From Arion vulgaris (taxonomy: Eukaryota > Mollusca > Gastropoda > Stylommatophora > Arionidae): DNA of 64,000 nt. Numbering within the stretch: position 1 is the stretch's first letter; every line of letters starts with the position of its first letter. The notes under the pieces are model-generated. The model did not search any database. It had not been told where the DNA came from and was given only the letters and a program-made list of their open reading frames with translations. The position numbers and the translations under genes were made by a program. Below, one piece after another: positions 31,701 through 42,654 of the stretch. The stretch lies in assembly GCA_020796225.1 (NCBI GenBank), contig CM036769.1, forward strand, positions 1,975,001 through 2,039,000. The letters run 5' to 3'.

Positions 31701-34262
31701 AGATTGTTCTCAATGACAAAGTGGTTAAGTTGTTTGCCTGTTATACTGAAGATTGTTCTCAATGACAAAGTGGTTAAGTTGTTTGCCTGTTATACTGAAG
31801 ATTGTTCTCAATGACAAAGTGGTTAAGTTGTTTGCCTGTTATACTGAAGATTGTTCTCAATGACAAAGTGGTTAAGTTGTTTGCATGTTATACTGAAGAT
31901 TGTTCTCAATGACAAAGTGGTTAAGTTGTTTGCATGTTATACTGAAGATTGTTCTCAATGACAAAGTGGTTAAGTTGTTTGCCTGTTATACTGAAGATTG
32001 TCTCCAATGACAAAGTGGTTAAGTTGTTTCTGTTATACTGAAGATTGTTCTCAATGACAAAGTGGTTAAGTTGTTTGCATGTTATACTGAAGATTGTTCT
32101 CAATGACAAAGTGGTTAAGTTGTTTGTCTGTTATACTGAAGATTGTTCTCAATGACAAAGTGGTTAAGTTGTTTGCCTGTTATACTGAAGATTGTTCTCA
32201 ATGACAAAGTGGTTAAGTTGTTTGCCTGTTATACTGAAGATTGTTCTCAATGACAAAGTGGTTAAGTTGTTTGCATGTTATACTGAAGATTGTTCTCAAT
32301 GACAAAGTGGTTAAGTTGTTTGCCTGTTATACTGAAGATTGTTCTCAATGACAAAGTGGTTAAGTTGTTTGCATGTTATACTGAAGATTGTTCTCAATGA
32401 CAAAGTGGTTAAGTTGTTTGCCTGTTATACTGAAGATTGTTCTCAATGACAAAGTGGTTAAGTTGTTTGTCTGTTATACTGAAGATTGTTCTCAATGACA
32501 AAGTGGTTAAGTTGTTTGTCTGTTATACTGAAGATTGTTCTCAATGACAAAGTGGTTAAGTTGTTTGCATGTTATACTGAAGATTGTTCTCAATGACAAA
32601 GTATTAAGATTGTTTAGCTGTTATACTGAAGATTGTTCTCAATGACAAAGTAGTTAAGATTGTTCATGAAATACTGAAGATTGTACTCAATGACAAAGTA
32701 GTTAAGTTGTTACTAGTTATACTGAAGATTGTCTCAATGACAAAGTATGAAGTTGTATTCTCTAATGACAAAGTATGAAGATTGTACCAATGATAGTACT
32801 GAAGATTGTTCTCAATGACAAAGTATAAGATTGTTCAATGACAAAGTACTGAGTGTACTCAATGACAAAGTTAAGTTGTTTCTTATGACAGAAGATTGTC
32901 TCAATGACAAAGTAGTTAAGATTGTTCATGATTAATACTGAAGATTGTTCTCAATGACAAAGTATTGAAGATTGTGCTCAATGACAAAGTATAGTGTCTC
33001 AATGACAAAGTACGTGAAGATTGTACCATGACAATACTGAAGATTGTTCTCAATACAAAGTGGTTAGTTGTTTGCTGTAGTACTGAAAGTTGTGCTCAAT
33101 AAACAAGTGTACTAAGTTTTTGCTGTTATACCTGAGATTGTTCTATGACAAAGTGTGTTAGTTGTTGCCGTTATCCTGAGTTGTTCTCAAGCAAAGTGGA
33201 TAATTGTTTGCACTGTATATGAGATTGTTCTATGAGACAAATGTTAGTTTGAATTCCTAGTAAATATGAAAATTGTATGCTAACAATAAAAGTAGTTAAG
33301 TTGATTTGCCTTGCTTATTAAATGTTGTTCTAAGCAATGTTAGCTTGTTTACTCTTGATACGAAGATTTTCTCATGACAAAGTGCTAGCTTGTTTTGCCA
33401 GTTATATAATTGTTCTCAATAAAAGTAGGTTAAGTTGTTTGTCTGTTATTGGATTGTTCTCAATGACAAAGTGGTTAAGTTGTTTGTCTGTTATACTGAA
33501 GATTGTTCTCAATGACAAAGTAGTTAAGTTGTTTACTGTTATACTGAAGATTGTTCTCAATGACAAAGTGTTAAGTTGTTTGACCTGTTATACTGAAGAT
33601 TGTTCTCAATGACAAAGTGGTTAAGTTGTTTGTCTGTTATACTGAAGATTGTTCTCAATGACAAAGTGGTTAAGTTGTTTGTCTGTTATACTGAAGATTG
33701 TTCTCAATGACAAAGTGGTTAAGTTGTTTGCCTGTTATACTGAAGATTGTACTCAATGACAAAGTGGTTAAGTTGTGTGTCTGTTATACTGAAGATTGTT
33801 CTCAATGACAAAGTGGTTAAGTTGTTTGACTGTTATACTGAAGATTGTTCTCAATGACAAAGTGGTTAAGTTGTTTGCCTGTTATACTGAAGATTGTACT
33901 CAATGACAAAGTGGTTAAGTTGTTTGCCTGTTATACTGAAGATTGTTCTCAATGACAAAGTGGTTAAGTTGTTTGCCTGTTATACTGAAGATTGTTCTCA
34001 ATGACAAAGTGGTTAAGTTGTGTGTCTGTTATACTGAAGATTGTTCTCAATGACAAAGTGGTTAAGTTGTTTGTCTGTTATACTGAAGATTGTTCTCAAT
34101 GACAAAGTGGTTAAGTTGTTTGTCTGTTATACTGAAGATTGTTCTCAATGACAAAGTGGTTAAGTTGTTTGCCTGTTATACTGAAGATTGTTCTCAATGA
34201 CAAAGTGGTTAAGTTGTTTTCCTGTTATACTGAAGATTGTTCTCAATGACAAAGTGTTACGT
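25785..34262. repeat. Giant 49-bp minisatellite (roughly 170 copies)
   Basis: The monomer is CAATGACAAAGTGGTTAAGT, TGTTTGCCTGTTATACTGAA, GATTGTTCT. Most copies are identical or differ by one base (GCCTG/GTCTG/TTCCTG/GCATG, TTCT/TACT). It contains TGGTTAAGTTG, which fits a Pol III box A. The whole monomer corresponds to the first ~40 bases of SINE-E plus its 9-base flank. Short ORFs (repeating SLRTIFSITGKQLNHFVIENN) are by-products of the repeat. Two internal stretches (about 27035-27430 and 32590-33480) are badly degraded, mostly by small deletions. Confidence 0.97.
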
Positions 34263-34862
34263 TGTTTGTCTGTTATACTGAAATTGTCTCAATGACAAAG
34301 TACTGAAGATGTATCTCAATGACAAAGTACTGAAGATTGTACTCAATGACAAAGTACTGAAGATTGTACTCAATGACAAAGTACTGAAGATTGTTCTCAA
34401 TGACAAAGTACTGAAGATTGTACTCAATGACAAAGTACTGAAGATTGTACTCAATGACAAAGTACTGAAGATTGTACTCAATGACAAAGTACTGAAGATT
34501 GTACTCAATGACAAAGTACTGAAGATTGTACTCAATGACAAAGTACTGAAGATTGTACTCAATGACAAAGTACTGAAGATTGTACTCAATGACAAAGTAC
34601 TGAAGATTGTACTCAATGACAAAGTACTGAAGATTGTTCTCAATGACAAAGTACTGAAGATTGTACTCAATGACAAAGTACTGAAGATTGTACTCAATGA
34701 CAAAGTACTGAAGATTGTACTCAATGACAAGTACTGAAAATTATTCTCAATGACAAAGTACTGAAGATTGTACTCAATGACAAAGTACTGAAGATTGTTC
34801 TCAATGACAAAGTACTGAAGATTGTACTCAATGACAAAGTACTGAAGATTGTTCTCAATGAC
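34262..34862. repeat. 27-bp derivative array (about 21 copies)
   Basis: The monomer CAATGACAAAGTACTGAAGA plus TTGTACT equals the 49-bp unit with a 22-bp internal deletion that removes the box A-like segment. The block is homogeneous and lies at the SINE-E side. Since 27 is a multiple of three, a 142-codon plus frame (VLKIVLNDK repeated) and a long minus frame stay open. I regard them as artefacts. Confidence 0.95.
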
Positions 34863-35120
34863 AAAGTGGTTCAGTTGTTTGTCTGACGCACTAAAAGTTG
34901 TGGGTTTAAATCCAGCATATGTGTACTTTTTTCGATGGGAGCCTAGGATTGTTGCTGGAGCTGCGAAGATCGTGCTTGTGCAATTATCCTTGGTATGCCA
35001 TTTCTGTCGACAGGCGAAGCCATATGAAACCCGGTGCATTAAATCAATGCTTCGCCTTTGGAGACTTTTTATTTGGAGGAGACTTAACTTCAAGTAAGAA
35101 AACGAAAATTGTGACAAATG
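34850..35120 (+). mobile_element. SINE-E copy 2, at the right end of the giant array
   Basis: The head TCAATGACAAAGTGGTTCAG then TTGTTTGTCTGACGCACTAA continues, where array monomers turn back, into a box B-like GGGTTTAAATCC (34903-34914). The body matches copy 1 (GATTGTTGCTGGAGCTGCGA, CCATTTCTGTCGACAGGCGA). This is the natural parent of the array. It is closely followed by SINE-C and SINE-D. Confidence 0.8.
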
Positions 35121-35139
35121 CTTCACATGACGTCACCAA

Positions 35140-35326
35140 CACTTATAGTAAACAAGTTGTTGAATTTCTAGGCACCAATTATACGCTCATTAGTTAATCA
35201 TTGTTTTCTGAATGTTGAGGTCTATTTTTAACGTTCGTAAAAATCCACGGGAACAAATTTGCTTGCACAAAGCCCGCCGTGGATTTTGAACCAAGTACTT
35301 TTGGGTCGTAATCAAACTCACTACTT
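35140..35326 (-). mobile_element. SINE-C copy 2
   Basis: The minus-strand head has a box B-like GGTTCAAAATCC (about 35283-35294). The conserved body lies at 35222-35250 (TTTTTAACGTTCGTAAAAAT) and the tail block at 35165-35215 (CTAGGCACCAATTATACG). The tail is shared with SINE-B and other SINE-C copies. Confidence 0.75.
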
Positions 35327-35785
35327 AAGGTGTCTCTGTACCGTAGAGGTTTGGTACTCGTCTCTCGCGCCAAAGGTACCAGGTTCGCTACCTCGTGGAG
35401 ACATCTGGATATTTTCCAGAGATCCCTGATCTCAGTGTAGGTGAAATCGAGTTCCGAGTCCTATCGGAGATGAACGTTACAACGTAGGTCCCGTGTTCAA
35501 CTGGAACACGTAACAGAACCTGTGGCAGTTCAACATCGAAAAGAGCAGGCTGGAAAACCGCTACCCATGCAAAATTCAATAGAAAAGTTTTTAAATTAAA
35601 ATTCTTACAACGTATCTTCTTTATTTTTTAAATTATTTTGGACCTCGCCTGTGCAACGGAGTACGTGCACTGCAGCTGAGATCTTCGTTATAAGAACGAT
35701 ATCGGATCATATATGGTAACTCATCGACGTGCAATGATGGTAGTCCTATCGATCAATCAATCAATTAATCAATCAATCTAGAGTT
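35327..35785 (+). mobile_element. SINE-D copy, reference-like
   Basis: It starts GTGTCTCTGTACCGTAGAGG, with a box A-like TAGAGGTTTGGTACTCG and a box B-like AGGTTCGCTACC (35381-35392). Then come the TTTTCCAGAGATCCCTGATC, GAAATCGAGTTCCGAGTCCT, AAAGAGCAGGCTGGAAAACC and GAGATCTTCGTTATAAGAAC blocks, and a tail of TCAA units to 35780. It is the least damaged copy and serves here to define the family. Confidence 0.85.
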
Positions 35786-35929
35786 ATTTTGAAAGCGATG
35801 CAAACCACGACCCAGTCAACTGCACATTGACAAACTTGACATACAAACGGGCTCAGTCTGGGGTTATATAGCAGTTAATGTATTAAGTCCTTTCTGCAGC
35901 GATGTGTGATCAACTCGACAACCAGTATT

Positions 35930-36130
35930 CAATTGAAACAAAGAAGCTGTTGTATTTATGCACAACTATGCTATTAATGTGTGACGTGTTAGCATAACTC
36001 ACTGGGACGATTGTGTTCGTATTTCCTAGTATTTTTACCTGAGTCTGCTGGCTGTATTTAGAGTTGGCTGTGGCCAGTCGCAGTATCGGACGCCATGTTT
36101 ACAGTTTGGCTGTCTGCAGCGTTTACACTA
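35930..36130. repeat. Repeat H, third copy (partial)
   Basis: GTATTTCCTAGTATTTTTAC, CTGAGTCTGCTGGCTGTATT and TATCGGACGCC correspond to 23.94-24.03 kb. From 36131 to 36304 nothing else is recognised. Confidence 0.55.
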
Positions 36131-36304
36131 CCGTGACCCACCCAGTCCTTGTCGTAACCACCTTGTTAAAATCACCAGTGTACATTAAATATTAATAACA
36201 TGTGACAAATTAAGCCTAACTGATAATCCTGACGTGTAATTAACCAAAAAAATAGTGTACTAACGTTTAACGCAGTTTGAAATATGATACTGTTTATGAT
36301 GTTA

Positions 36305-37640
36305 ACTCTTACTATACGGCGAGTCTATTAGCGAGATCTTCTTGGTGTCTCGTTTATACGGCCGATCTACTGGCTACATTTTCTTGATGTCTCGGTTATA
36401 TGTCGGGTCTATTGGCGAGATCTTCTTGATGTCTCGGTTATACGGCGGGTCTACTGAATAGATCTTCTTGATGTATCGGTTATACGACGGGTCTATTGGC
36501 GAGATCGTCTTGATGTCTCGGTTATATGGCGAGTCTATTGGCGAGATCTTCTTGGTGTCTCGTTTATACGGCCGGTCTATTGGCTACATTTTCTTGATGT
36601 CTCGGTTATATGGCGGGTCTATTGGCGAGATCTTCTTGATGTATCGGTTATACGACGGGTCTATTGGCGAGATTTTCTTGATGTCTCGGTTATACGGCGG
36701 GTCAACTGAATAGATCTTCTTGATGTCTCGGTTATACGACGGGTCTATTAGCGAGATCTTCTTGATGTCTCGGTTATACGGCGGGTCTATTGGCGAGATC
36801 TTCTTGATGTCTCGGTTATACGGCGGGTCAACTGAATAGATCTTCTTGATGTCTCGGTTATACGGCGGGTCAACTGAATAGATCTTCTTGATGTCTCGGT
36901 TTTACGGCGGGTCAACTGAATAGATCTTCTTGATGTCTCGGTTATACGACGGGTCTATTGGCGAGATCTTCTTGATGTCTCGGTTATACGACGGGTCTAT
37001 TGGCGAGATCTTCTTGATGTCTCGGTTATACGGCGGGTCTACTGAATAGATCTTCTTGATGTCTCGGTTATACGACGGGTCTATTGGCGAGATCTTCTTG
37101 ATGTCTCGGTTATACGGCGGGTCTATTGGCGAGATCTTCTTGATGTCTCGGTTATACGGCGGGTCTACTGAATAGATCTTCTTGATGTCTCGGTTATACG
37201 ACGGGTCTTTTGGCGAGATCTTCTTGATGTATCGGTTATACGACGGGTCTATTGGCGAGATTTTCTTGATGTCTCGGTTATACGGCGGGTCAACTGAATA
37301 GATCTTCTTGATGTCTCGGTTATACGACGGGTCTATTAGCGAGATCTTCTTGATGTCTCGGTTATACGGCGGGTCAACTGAATAGATCTTCTTGATGTCT
37401 CGGTTATACGGCGGGTCTACTGAATAGATCTTCTTGATGTCTCGGTTATGCGGCGGGTCTACTGAATAGATCTTCTTGATGTCTCGGTTATACGACGGGT
37501 CTACTGAATAGATCTTCTTGATGTCTCGGTTATACGGCGGGTCTACTGAATAGATCTTCTTGATGTCTCGGTTATACGACGGGTCTATTGGCGAGATCTT
37601 CTTGATGTCTCGGTTATACGACGGGTCTACTGAATAGATC
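36305..37640. repeat. 42-bp minisatellite with two subtypes (about 32 copies)
   Basis: The unit is GTCTCGGTTATACGGCGGGT, followed by either CTATTGGCGAG or CTACTGAATAG (also CAACTGAATAG), then ATCTTCTTGAT. The subtypes are mixed in an irregular order, which implies repeated gene-conversion-like or block duplications. A frame of 14 codons per unit is open in places. From 37641 to 38160 nothing is recognised. Confidence 0.95.
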
Positions 37641-38164
37641 TTCGTGTTAGAACCCCACGTTTGGTTTTTAATATGTTGTTATTTTTTCGTAACTATATCT
37701 CGTACATAAAACTGATTTTTGTAAAAATTGATTTTGACATAAAAAATCCTTTGGCATAGATATCGACAACTGGGGGAATGTTGCTCAAGACAGATCAGCC
37801 TGGCGCACACTTCTTCGACACGGTTCCTCGGCCTGCGATGCAAGTAGAACAGCACGGATGGAACAAAAACGTCAAAACAAAAAGGCAGTAAAACTTCCCA
37901 CTAGTGCAAGTATACCTTGCCCACGCCCGCATCGAGCTCACTAGTCATCTACGCACACACAGACAAACATAGCGCAACTACATTCCCTTGGATGGAAATT
38001 TGTATGGTCACCATCACCCGTGATGGACAAGCATCAATAATGTGTATAAAATAGAGCTTTCCTTTCTGCTCTCTCTGATATAACCAAAACATTATATTAG
38101 AGCTACAAATCAAGACAATATCAGTAAATTAATATATTATGAAAAACTCAGCAGGTAAAAATGT

Positions 38165-38600
38165 GGTTTCTCATTGTGCATACTAAGAGTTGCTACATAG
38201 AACCAATACTGGCATACGGAAGCTAGTCATGGACAATAAACAAACAGATCGTAAAATCTCTCAGGGCCACATAGATGTGGTTTTACAGAAGAATTATGAG
38301 AATCCCATGGACTGCTAAAATGACTAATGTTGAGGTGTTGAATGAGGTCAAGACACAGAAAGCGTATCATCAATATAAGAAAGAGGTAGTCATCATTTTT
38401 CGGACATGTGATGAGGAGGAGAGGTTTAGAACACATTGTAACAACTGGTAAAAATCAAGGGGAGACGAGACAAAGGAAGGCAGAGAGAGAAGGTTTTGGA
38501 AACCCTGATTTCGTGGCACGGTAGATCGAAAACATCTGAGTTGATAGCAAACACCAAAGACAGAGATTTGTGGAGATCAATGATCGACTAGAGTGTATAG
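38165..38600 (+). mobile_element. LINE-C 3' fragment
   Basis: The plus strand reads YWHTEASHGQ, then RRIMRIPWTAKMTNVEVLNE and a decayed RKRSSHHFSDM. This is the LINE-C RT C-terminus, with a 3' part (ACACCAAAGACAGAGATTTG then TGGAGATCAATGATCG) matching 17.9 kb in reverse. Frameshifts are present and there is no catalytic box. Confidence 0.75.
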
Positions 38601-38670
38601 AGTGTTTGTAAACAAGAACGCTGGAAAGGGTTTGATGAAAGATTGGGGGTCTGACATTCGTTACTGTTAG

Positions 38671-38770
38671 CGGGTCTCCGTGGATAAGTGGTTAAGAATT
38701 GCCTTGTGTTCTGTGGGTTATGGATTCGAATCTGGACAGCACCGTTCTGTTCATAAGTTCATTTTTTTGC
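38671..38770 (+). mobile_element. tRNA-like SINE head, unassigned family
   Basis: TGGATAAGTGGTTAAGAATT (box A-like) and GGATTCGAATCTGG (box B-like, 38729-38742) stand at tRNA-like spacing. Downstream it runs into LINE sequence, so the body is unclear. The anticodon stem does not fold convincingly, so I do not call a tRNA gene. Confidence 0.5.
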
Positions 38771-38779
38771 AGAGGACTC

Positions 38780-39262
38780 TGTCTCAGTATTTTTATGGAG
38801 ATTATTCCTGGGACTTCTAGGTGTATTTGGGTCATGTTTTGGTAGCATGTCCATGACTCTGGTATTATGGGTTCCCACATTTCTGGGTCAGTTTCTAGGA
38901 TGTCTGAATATTGCATATGAAATTCTCTGGCCAGATGGTTCAGTCTCTTTCTTTCTTGCGAGCCTAATTTTTGTTTTCTCTTGGAATTTTGTGTGTGTGT
39001 TTGTTTAGTTGTTTTAGTTGTTCAAACTGGGTGAGTGTTTTAAATTTTCTGTGGAGTTCTAGAGGCTCAATATCTGCAGTCTTTTCCATGGTAGGACTGA
39101 TTTTCATTGTTCCCAGAGTTACTCTTAGACCCATGTTCTGCACTTTGTCTAGTTTCTGTGTGTTTGTTTTGGCTGCTGTTGTCCAAGAGCTGGAGCCATA
39201 TTCCATGATGGGTCTGACTGCTCCAGTGTAGACCTGCTTTAATAATTTTGAGTTGCAGTTAA
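38780..39262 (-). mobile_element. LINE-R2 reverse-transcriptase C-terminal part (jockey-like)
   Basis: The minus strand reads NSKLLKQVYTGAVRPIMEYG, SSSWTTAAKTNTQKLDKVQN, MGLRVTLGTMKISPTMEKTA and IEPLELHRKFKTL, then after a frameshift MWEPIIPESWTCYQNMTQIH. This is the segment between RT thumb and RNase H in jockey/CR1-like LINEs with RNase H. Upstream RT catalytic motifs are missing. Confidence 0.8.
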
Positions 39263-39275
39263 CACTAATGTTAAA

Positions 39276-39387
39276 ACAGTACGATGATGTGGACAACCAA
39301 GACAAAGGTAGCAACATGACATCAAAGACACACAGTACGATGATGTGGACAACCAAGACAAAGGTAGCAACATGACATCAAAGACAC
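39276..39387. repeat. 56-bp tandem duplication
   Basis: Two identical copies of a unit starting ACAGTACGATGATGTGGACA and ending TCAAAGACAC. It sits directly before a LINE C-terminal scrap. Confidence 0.9.
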
Positions 39388-39495
39388 ATTAAACATGACG
39401 CTGGAGGAGATGAGAGAACTGGTTAGAGACAGAAAGTTTGTCAGGCGGGGCTGTGGTGAAACCAACATTCCACAAGGGTTATGCAATTATTTGAT
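39388..39495 (+). mobile_element. LINE-A-like C-terminal scrap
   Basis: The plus strand reads NMTLEEMRELVRDRKFVRRG, corresponding to NMTIDEVGELARDRVNFRCA of LINE-A, then an HKGYAI-like end. It is very short. Confidence 0.55.
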
Positions 39496-39539
39496 AGGTA
39501 ACTTAGGAATCATAAAGTGGTCCACGTGCAGTAAATTTA

Positions 39540-39985
39540 AACATTTAACTTGATTGGTTGATAGGACTATCATCATCGTACTTCGGTGAGTAAATATGTG
39601 TGCTCCGATCTCTTTCTTACACAGGTAGATCTCAGCTGCTGTGCACGAACTCCGTAGCACCGCCGAGGAACCCCGATGTAATTTTGAAGATGGGGAAGAT
39701 ATTTGTGCAGAAATTGTATTTTTAATCTTACCTAATGAACTTTGCCCGTTCAGCGGATTTCCTGTCTGCTCTTTTCGATTTTTTACTGCCAATGTTTGTT
39801 TTTTACGTGCTCACGGGAACACAGGACCTACGTTTATTCTTCCGTCTCTGATAGGACTATCAACTCGATATCACCTACACTGAGATCAGGGATTTCTGGA
39901 AAAATAGGCGAAGCTCTCCAGGAGGGAGTGAACCTGGTATCATTGGCACGAGAGAGGAGCACCTAACATCAACGCTTCAGAGATC
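39540..39985 (-). mobile_element. SINE-D copy
   Basis: On the minus strand this has all SINE-D blocks: 3' block at 39575-39690, AGCAGACAGGAAATC-type block near 39760, GATATCGAGTTGATAGTCCT-type block near 39850, and the head near 39925-39985 (box B-like CCAGGTTCACTCCC). Its 5' edge (CAGAGAT at 39978) is the start of a 46-bp duplication and then a long array. Confidence 0.8.
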
Positions 39986-40070
39986 CGCCTCTGAATATTT
40001 GAGTTGTTTAGTGTTCTTTGGAACAGAGATCCGCCCCTGAATATTTGAGTTGTTTAGTGTTCTTTGGAAT
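39978..40070. repeat. 46-bp duplication at the SINE-D 5' edge
   Basis: Two copies of CAGAGATCCGCCTCTGAATA, TTTGAGTTGTTTAGTGTTCT, TTGGAA differ at one base. The unit begins with the last bases of the SINE-D head. Confidence 0.85.
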
Positions 40071-40074
40071 AGAT

Positions 40075-41645
40075 GACAAAAATAGACAGATAAAAAACTG
40101 TAGAATATATGCAATATATTTGTTATATAAACTTTGACGGATAAAAAACTGTAGAATATATGCAATATATTTGTTATATAAACTTTGACGGATAAAAAAC
40201 TGTAGAATATATGCAATATATTTGTTATATAAACTTTGACAGATAAAAACTGTAGAATATATGCAATATATTTGTTATATAAACTTTGACAGATAAAAAC
40301 TGTAGAATATATGCAATATATTTGTTATATAAACTTTGACAGATAAAAACTGTAGAATATATGCAATATATTTGTTATATAAACTTTGACAGATAAAAAC
40401 TGTAGAATATATGCAATATATTTGTTATATAAACTTAGACAGATAAAAAACTGTAGAATATATACAATATATTTGTTATATAAACTTAGACAGATAAAAA
40501 ACTGTAGAATATATGCAATATATTTGTTATATAAACTTAGACAGATAAAAAACTGTAGAATATATGCAATATATTTGTTATATAAACTTTGACAGATAAA
40601 AACTGTAGAATATATGCAATATATTTGTTATATAAACTTTGACAGATAAAAACTGTAGAATATATGCAATATATTTGTTATATAAACTTTGACAGATAAA
40701 AACTGTAGAATATATGCAATATATTTGTTATATAAACTTTGACAGATAAAAACTGTAGAATATATGCAATATATTTGTTATATAAACTTTGACAGATAAA
40801 AACTGTAGAATATATGCAATATATTTGTTATATAAACTTTGACAGATAAAAACTGTAGAATATATGCAATATATTTGTTACATAAACTTTGACAGATAAA
40901 AAACTGTAGAATATATGCAATATATTTGTTATATAAACTTTGACAGATAAAAACTGTAGAATATATGCAATATATTTGTTATATAAACTTTGACAGATAA
41001 AAACTGTAGAATATATGCAATATATTTGTTATATAAACTTTGACAGATAAAAACTGTAGAATATATGCAATATATTTGTTATATAAACTTTGACAGATAA
41101 AAACTGTAGAATATATGCAATATATTTGTTATATAAACTTTGACAGATAAAAACTGTAGAATATATGCAATATATTTGTTATATAAACTTTGACAGATAA
41201 AAACTGTAGAATATATGCAATATATTTGTTATATAAACTTTGACAGATAAAAACTGTAGAATATATGCAATATATTTGTTATATAAACTTTGACAGATAA
41301 AAACTGTAGAATATATGCAATATATTTGTTATATAAACTTTGACAGATAAAAACTGTAGAATATATGCAATATATTTGTTATATAAACTTTGACAGATAA
41401 AAACTGTAGAATATATGCAATATATTTGTTATATAAACTTTGACAGATAAAAAACTGTAGAATATATGCAATATATTTGTTATATAAACTTTGACAGATA
41501 AAAACTGTAGAATATATGCAATATATTTGTTATATAAACTTTGACAGATAAAAACTGTAGAATATATGCAATATATTTGTTATATAAACTTTGACAGATA
41601 AAAACTGTAGAATATATACAATATATTTGTTATATAAACTTTGTG
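40075..41645. repeat. 50/51-bp AT-rich minisatellite (about 31 copies)
   Basis: The unit is GACAGATAAAAACTGTAGAA, TATATGCAATATATTTGTTA, TATAAACTTT. The variants are GACGG in the first copies, a sixth A in a few units (51 bp) and CTTAG in units near 40430-40560. The rest is nearly invariant. Confidence 0.97.
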
Positions 41646-41689
41646 ACAATATAAAGAGAAATAGTAATATATACTATAATACACTTATA

Positions 41690-41985
41690 CCTCTCATTCC
41701 TCAAGGAGCATAGGGGCCCAACAGCTGTTCTCACTTTTCCCGGTCGCTAGCCGCTTTCTTTATAAGTTTCATAAGACAGTCAAGCATCCTTCAGTTCCTT
41801 AAGAAAACTCCGTATTCAGGTCTGTTTTGGACGTTCTCTTTTCCGTTTTCGTTGCTGGTTTCACTAAAGTGAGTGTCTAATGATATTCGACTGTGTCTTC
41901 CGCAGTGCATGCCAAACCCGCCGCAATTTATTAACCCTCCTGACCTGGGTTAGCATGGGTTCCTGCACTATTTTTATCCACAAAT
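41690..41985 (-). mobile_element. Putative LINE 3' end, distinct family
   Basis: The minus strand ends AAAGCGGCTAGCGACCGGGA, then CAGCTGTTGGGCCCCTATGC and TCCTTGAGGAATGAGAGG. The translation is of the type KAASDREK...QLLGPYAP, the usual end of some non-LTR retrotransposon ORFs. Upstream it is frameshifted and short. From 41986 to 42305 nothing is recognised. Confidence 0.45.
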
Positions 41986-42305
41986 CTGTGTTTGCCACTC
42001 TATTTTATCATTTCAATCTGAGAATCCGCCGATGACATTTGTTTGTGATAAAGCTTAGAATCTTATTTGTAACCACTGGAATATCAAATGGAATATTTCG
42101 ATTAAACTTCAAAATTTGCGAGTGCAAAATTGATTTATTGGCAGCTTTATCTTGATTGACAGGTCCGTCCAAGATCAAAGGATTGCGAAACAGGTAAATA
42201 TCTAGATTTTCTTCTGAACGTGAGCTAAACTTGATGGGTGTTAATTGATGTCATATTGATGTGAATGATGGATTGATTATGATAAAAAACATCAGTTTAG
42301 TTTAT

Positions 42306-42399
42306 TTTAGTCGTCAGATCATCATCACTGCACATGGAACCAATTAGTACATAAGTGCTCTGATCTCTTCTTCAGTATGTCTTTCAGGTTAGTTTAGTC
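42306..42399. repeat. First monomer of the 87-bp minisatellite
   Basis: A diverged copy (GATCATCATCACTGCACATG, GAACCAATTAGTACATAAGT) is separated from the rest of the array by the repeat G insertion. It ends with the TAGTTTAGTC target (42390-42399). Confidence 0.8.
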
Positions 42400-42654
42400 C
42401 CACCCATGTGGTGCCGAGACCCACAAGGGAAGCAAAGAATAGTATAACTGTGAGCTACAATGCATGTCGTAAGAGGCGACTGATGTAGGACCTAGGGAAG
42501 TGGTCCTAGTAAATAAAAAGCATCGCAGAAGTCGGACGTGCTGGTCTACTTGTAGGGGTATAACTAGTACAAGGTACAATTGCTCTTAGGCTCATATCAC
42601 ATACAAGTCACACAGAGTAGTTATCTAGTGGTCGGTATGGGGCGTTCGAAGAAG
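42400..42654 (+). mobile_element. Repeat G copy 2 with 10-bp TSD
   Basis: A 255-bp insertion begins CCACCCATGTGGTGCCGAGA, has GTCGTAAGAGGCGACTGATG in the middle, and ends GGGCGTTCGAAGAAG. It is flanked by TAGTTTAGTC on both sides (42390-42399 and 42655-42664). An A/GAA-rich end and a TSD point to retroposition in this orientation. I see no tRNA-like promoter, so it may be a LINE 3' fragment or another SINE class. Confidence 0.85.

Noticed and set aside
25785..34862. CRISPR array
   Set aside because: The repeats are head-to-tail without variable spacers, the sequence is eukaryotic and no cas genes are present. The same applies to all other arrays here.
34257..35126. 289-codon minus frame and 142-codon plus frame (VLKIVLNDK) over the 27-bp array
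   Set aside because: Period of nine codons without stops, and part of the minus frame simply reads antisense SINE-E.
38671..38770. Functional tRNA genes at SINE heads (also 44455, 46117, 56936, 63745)
   Set aside because: Boxes A and B are recognisable but the cloverleaf stems do not pair and each continues into a SINE body.
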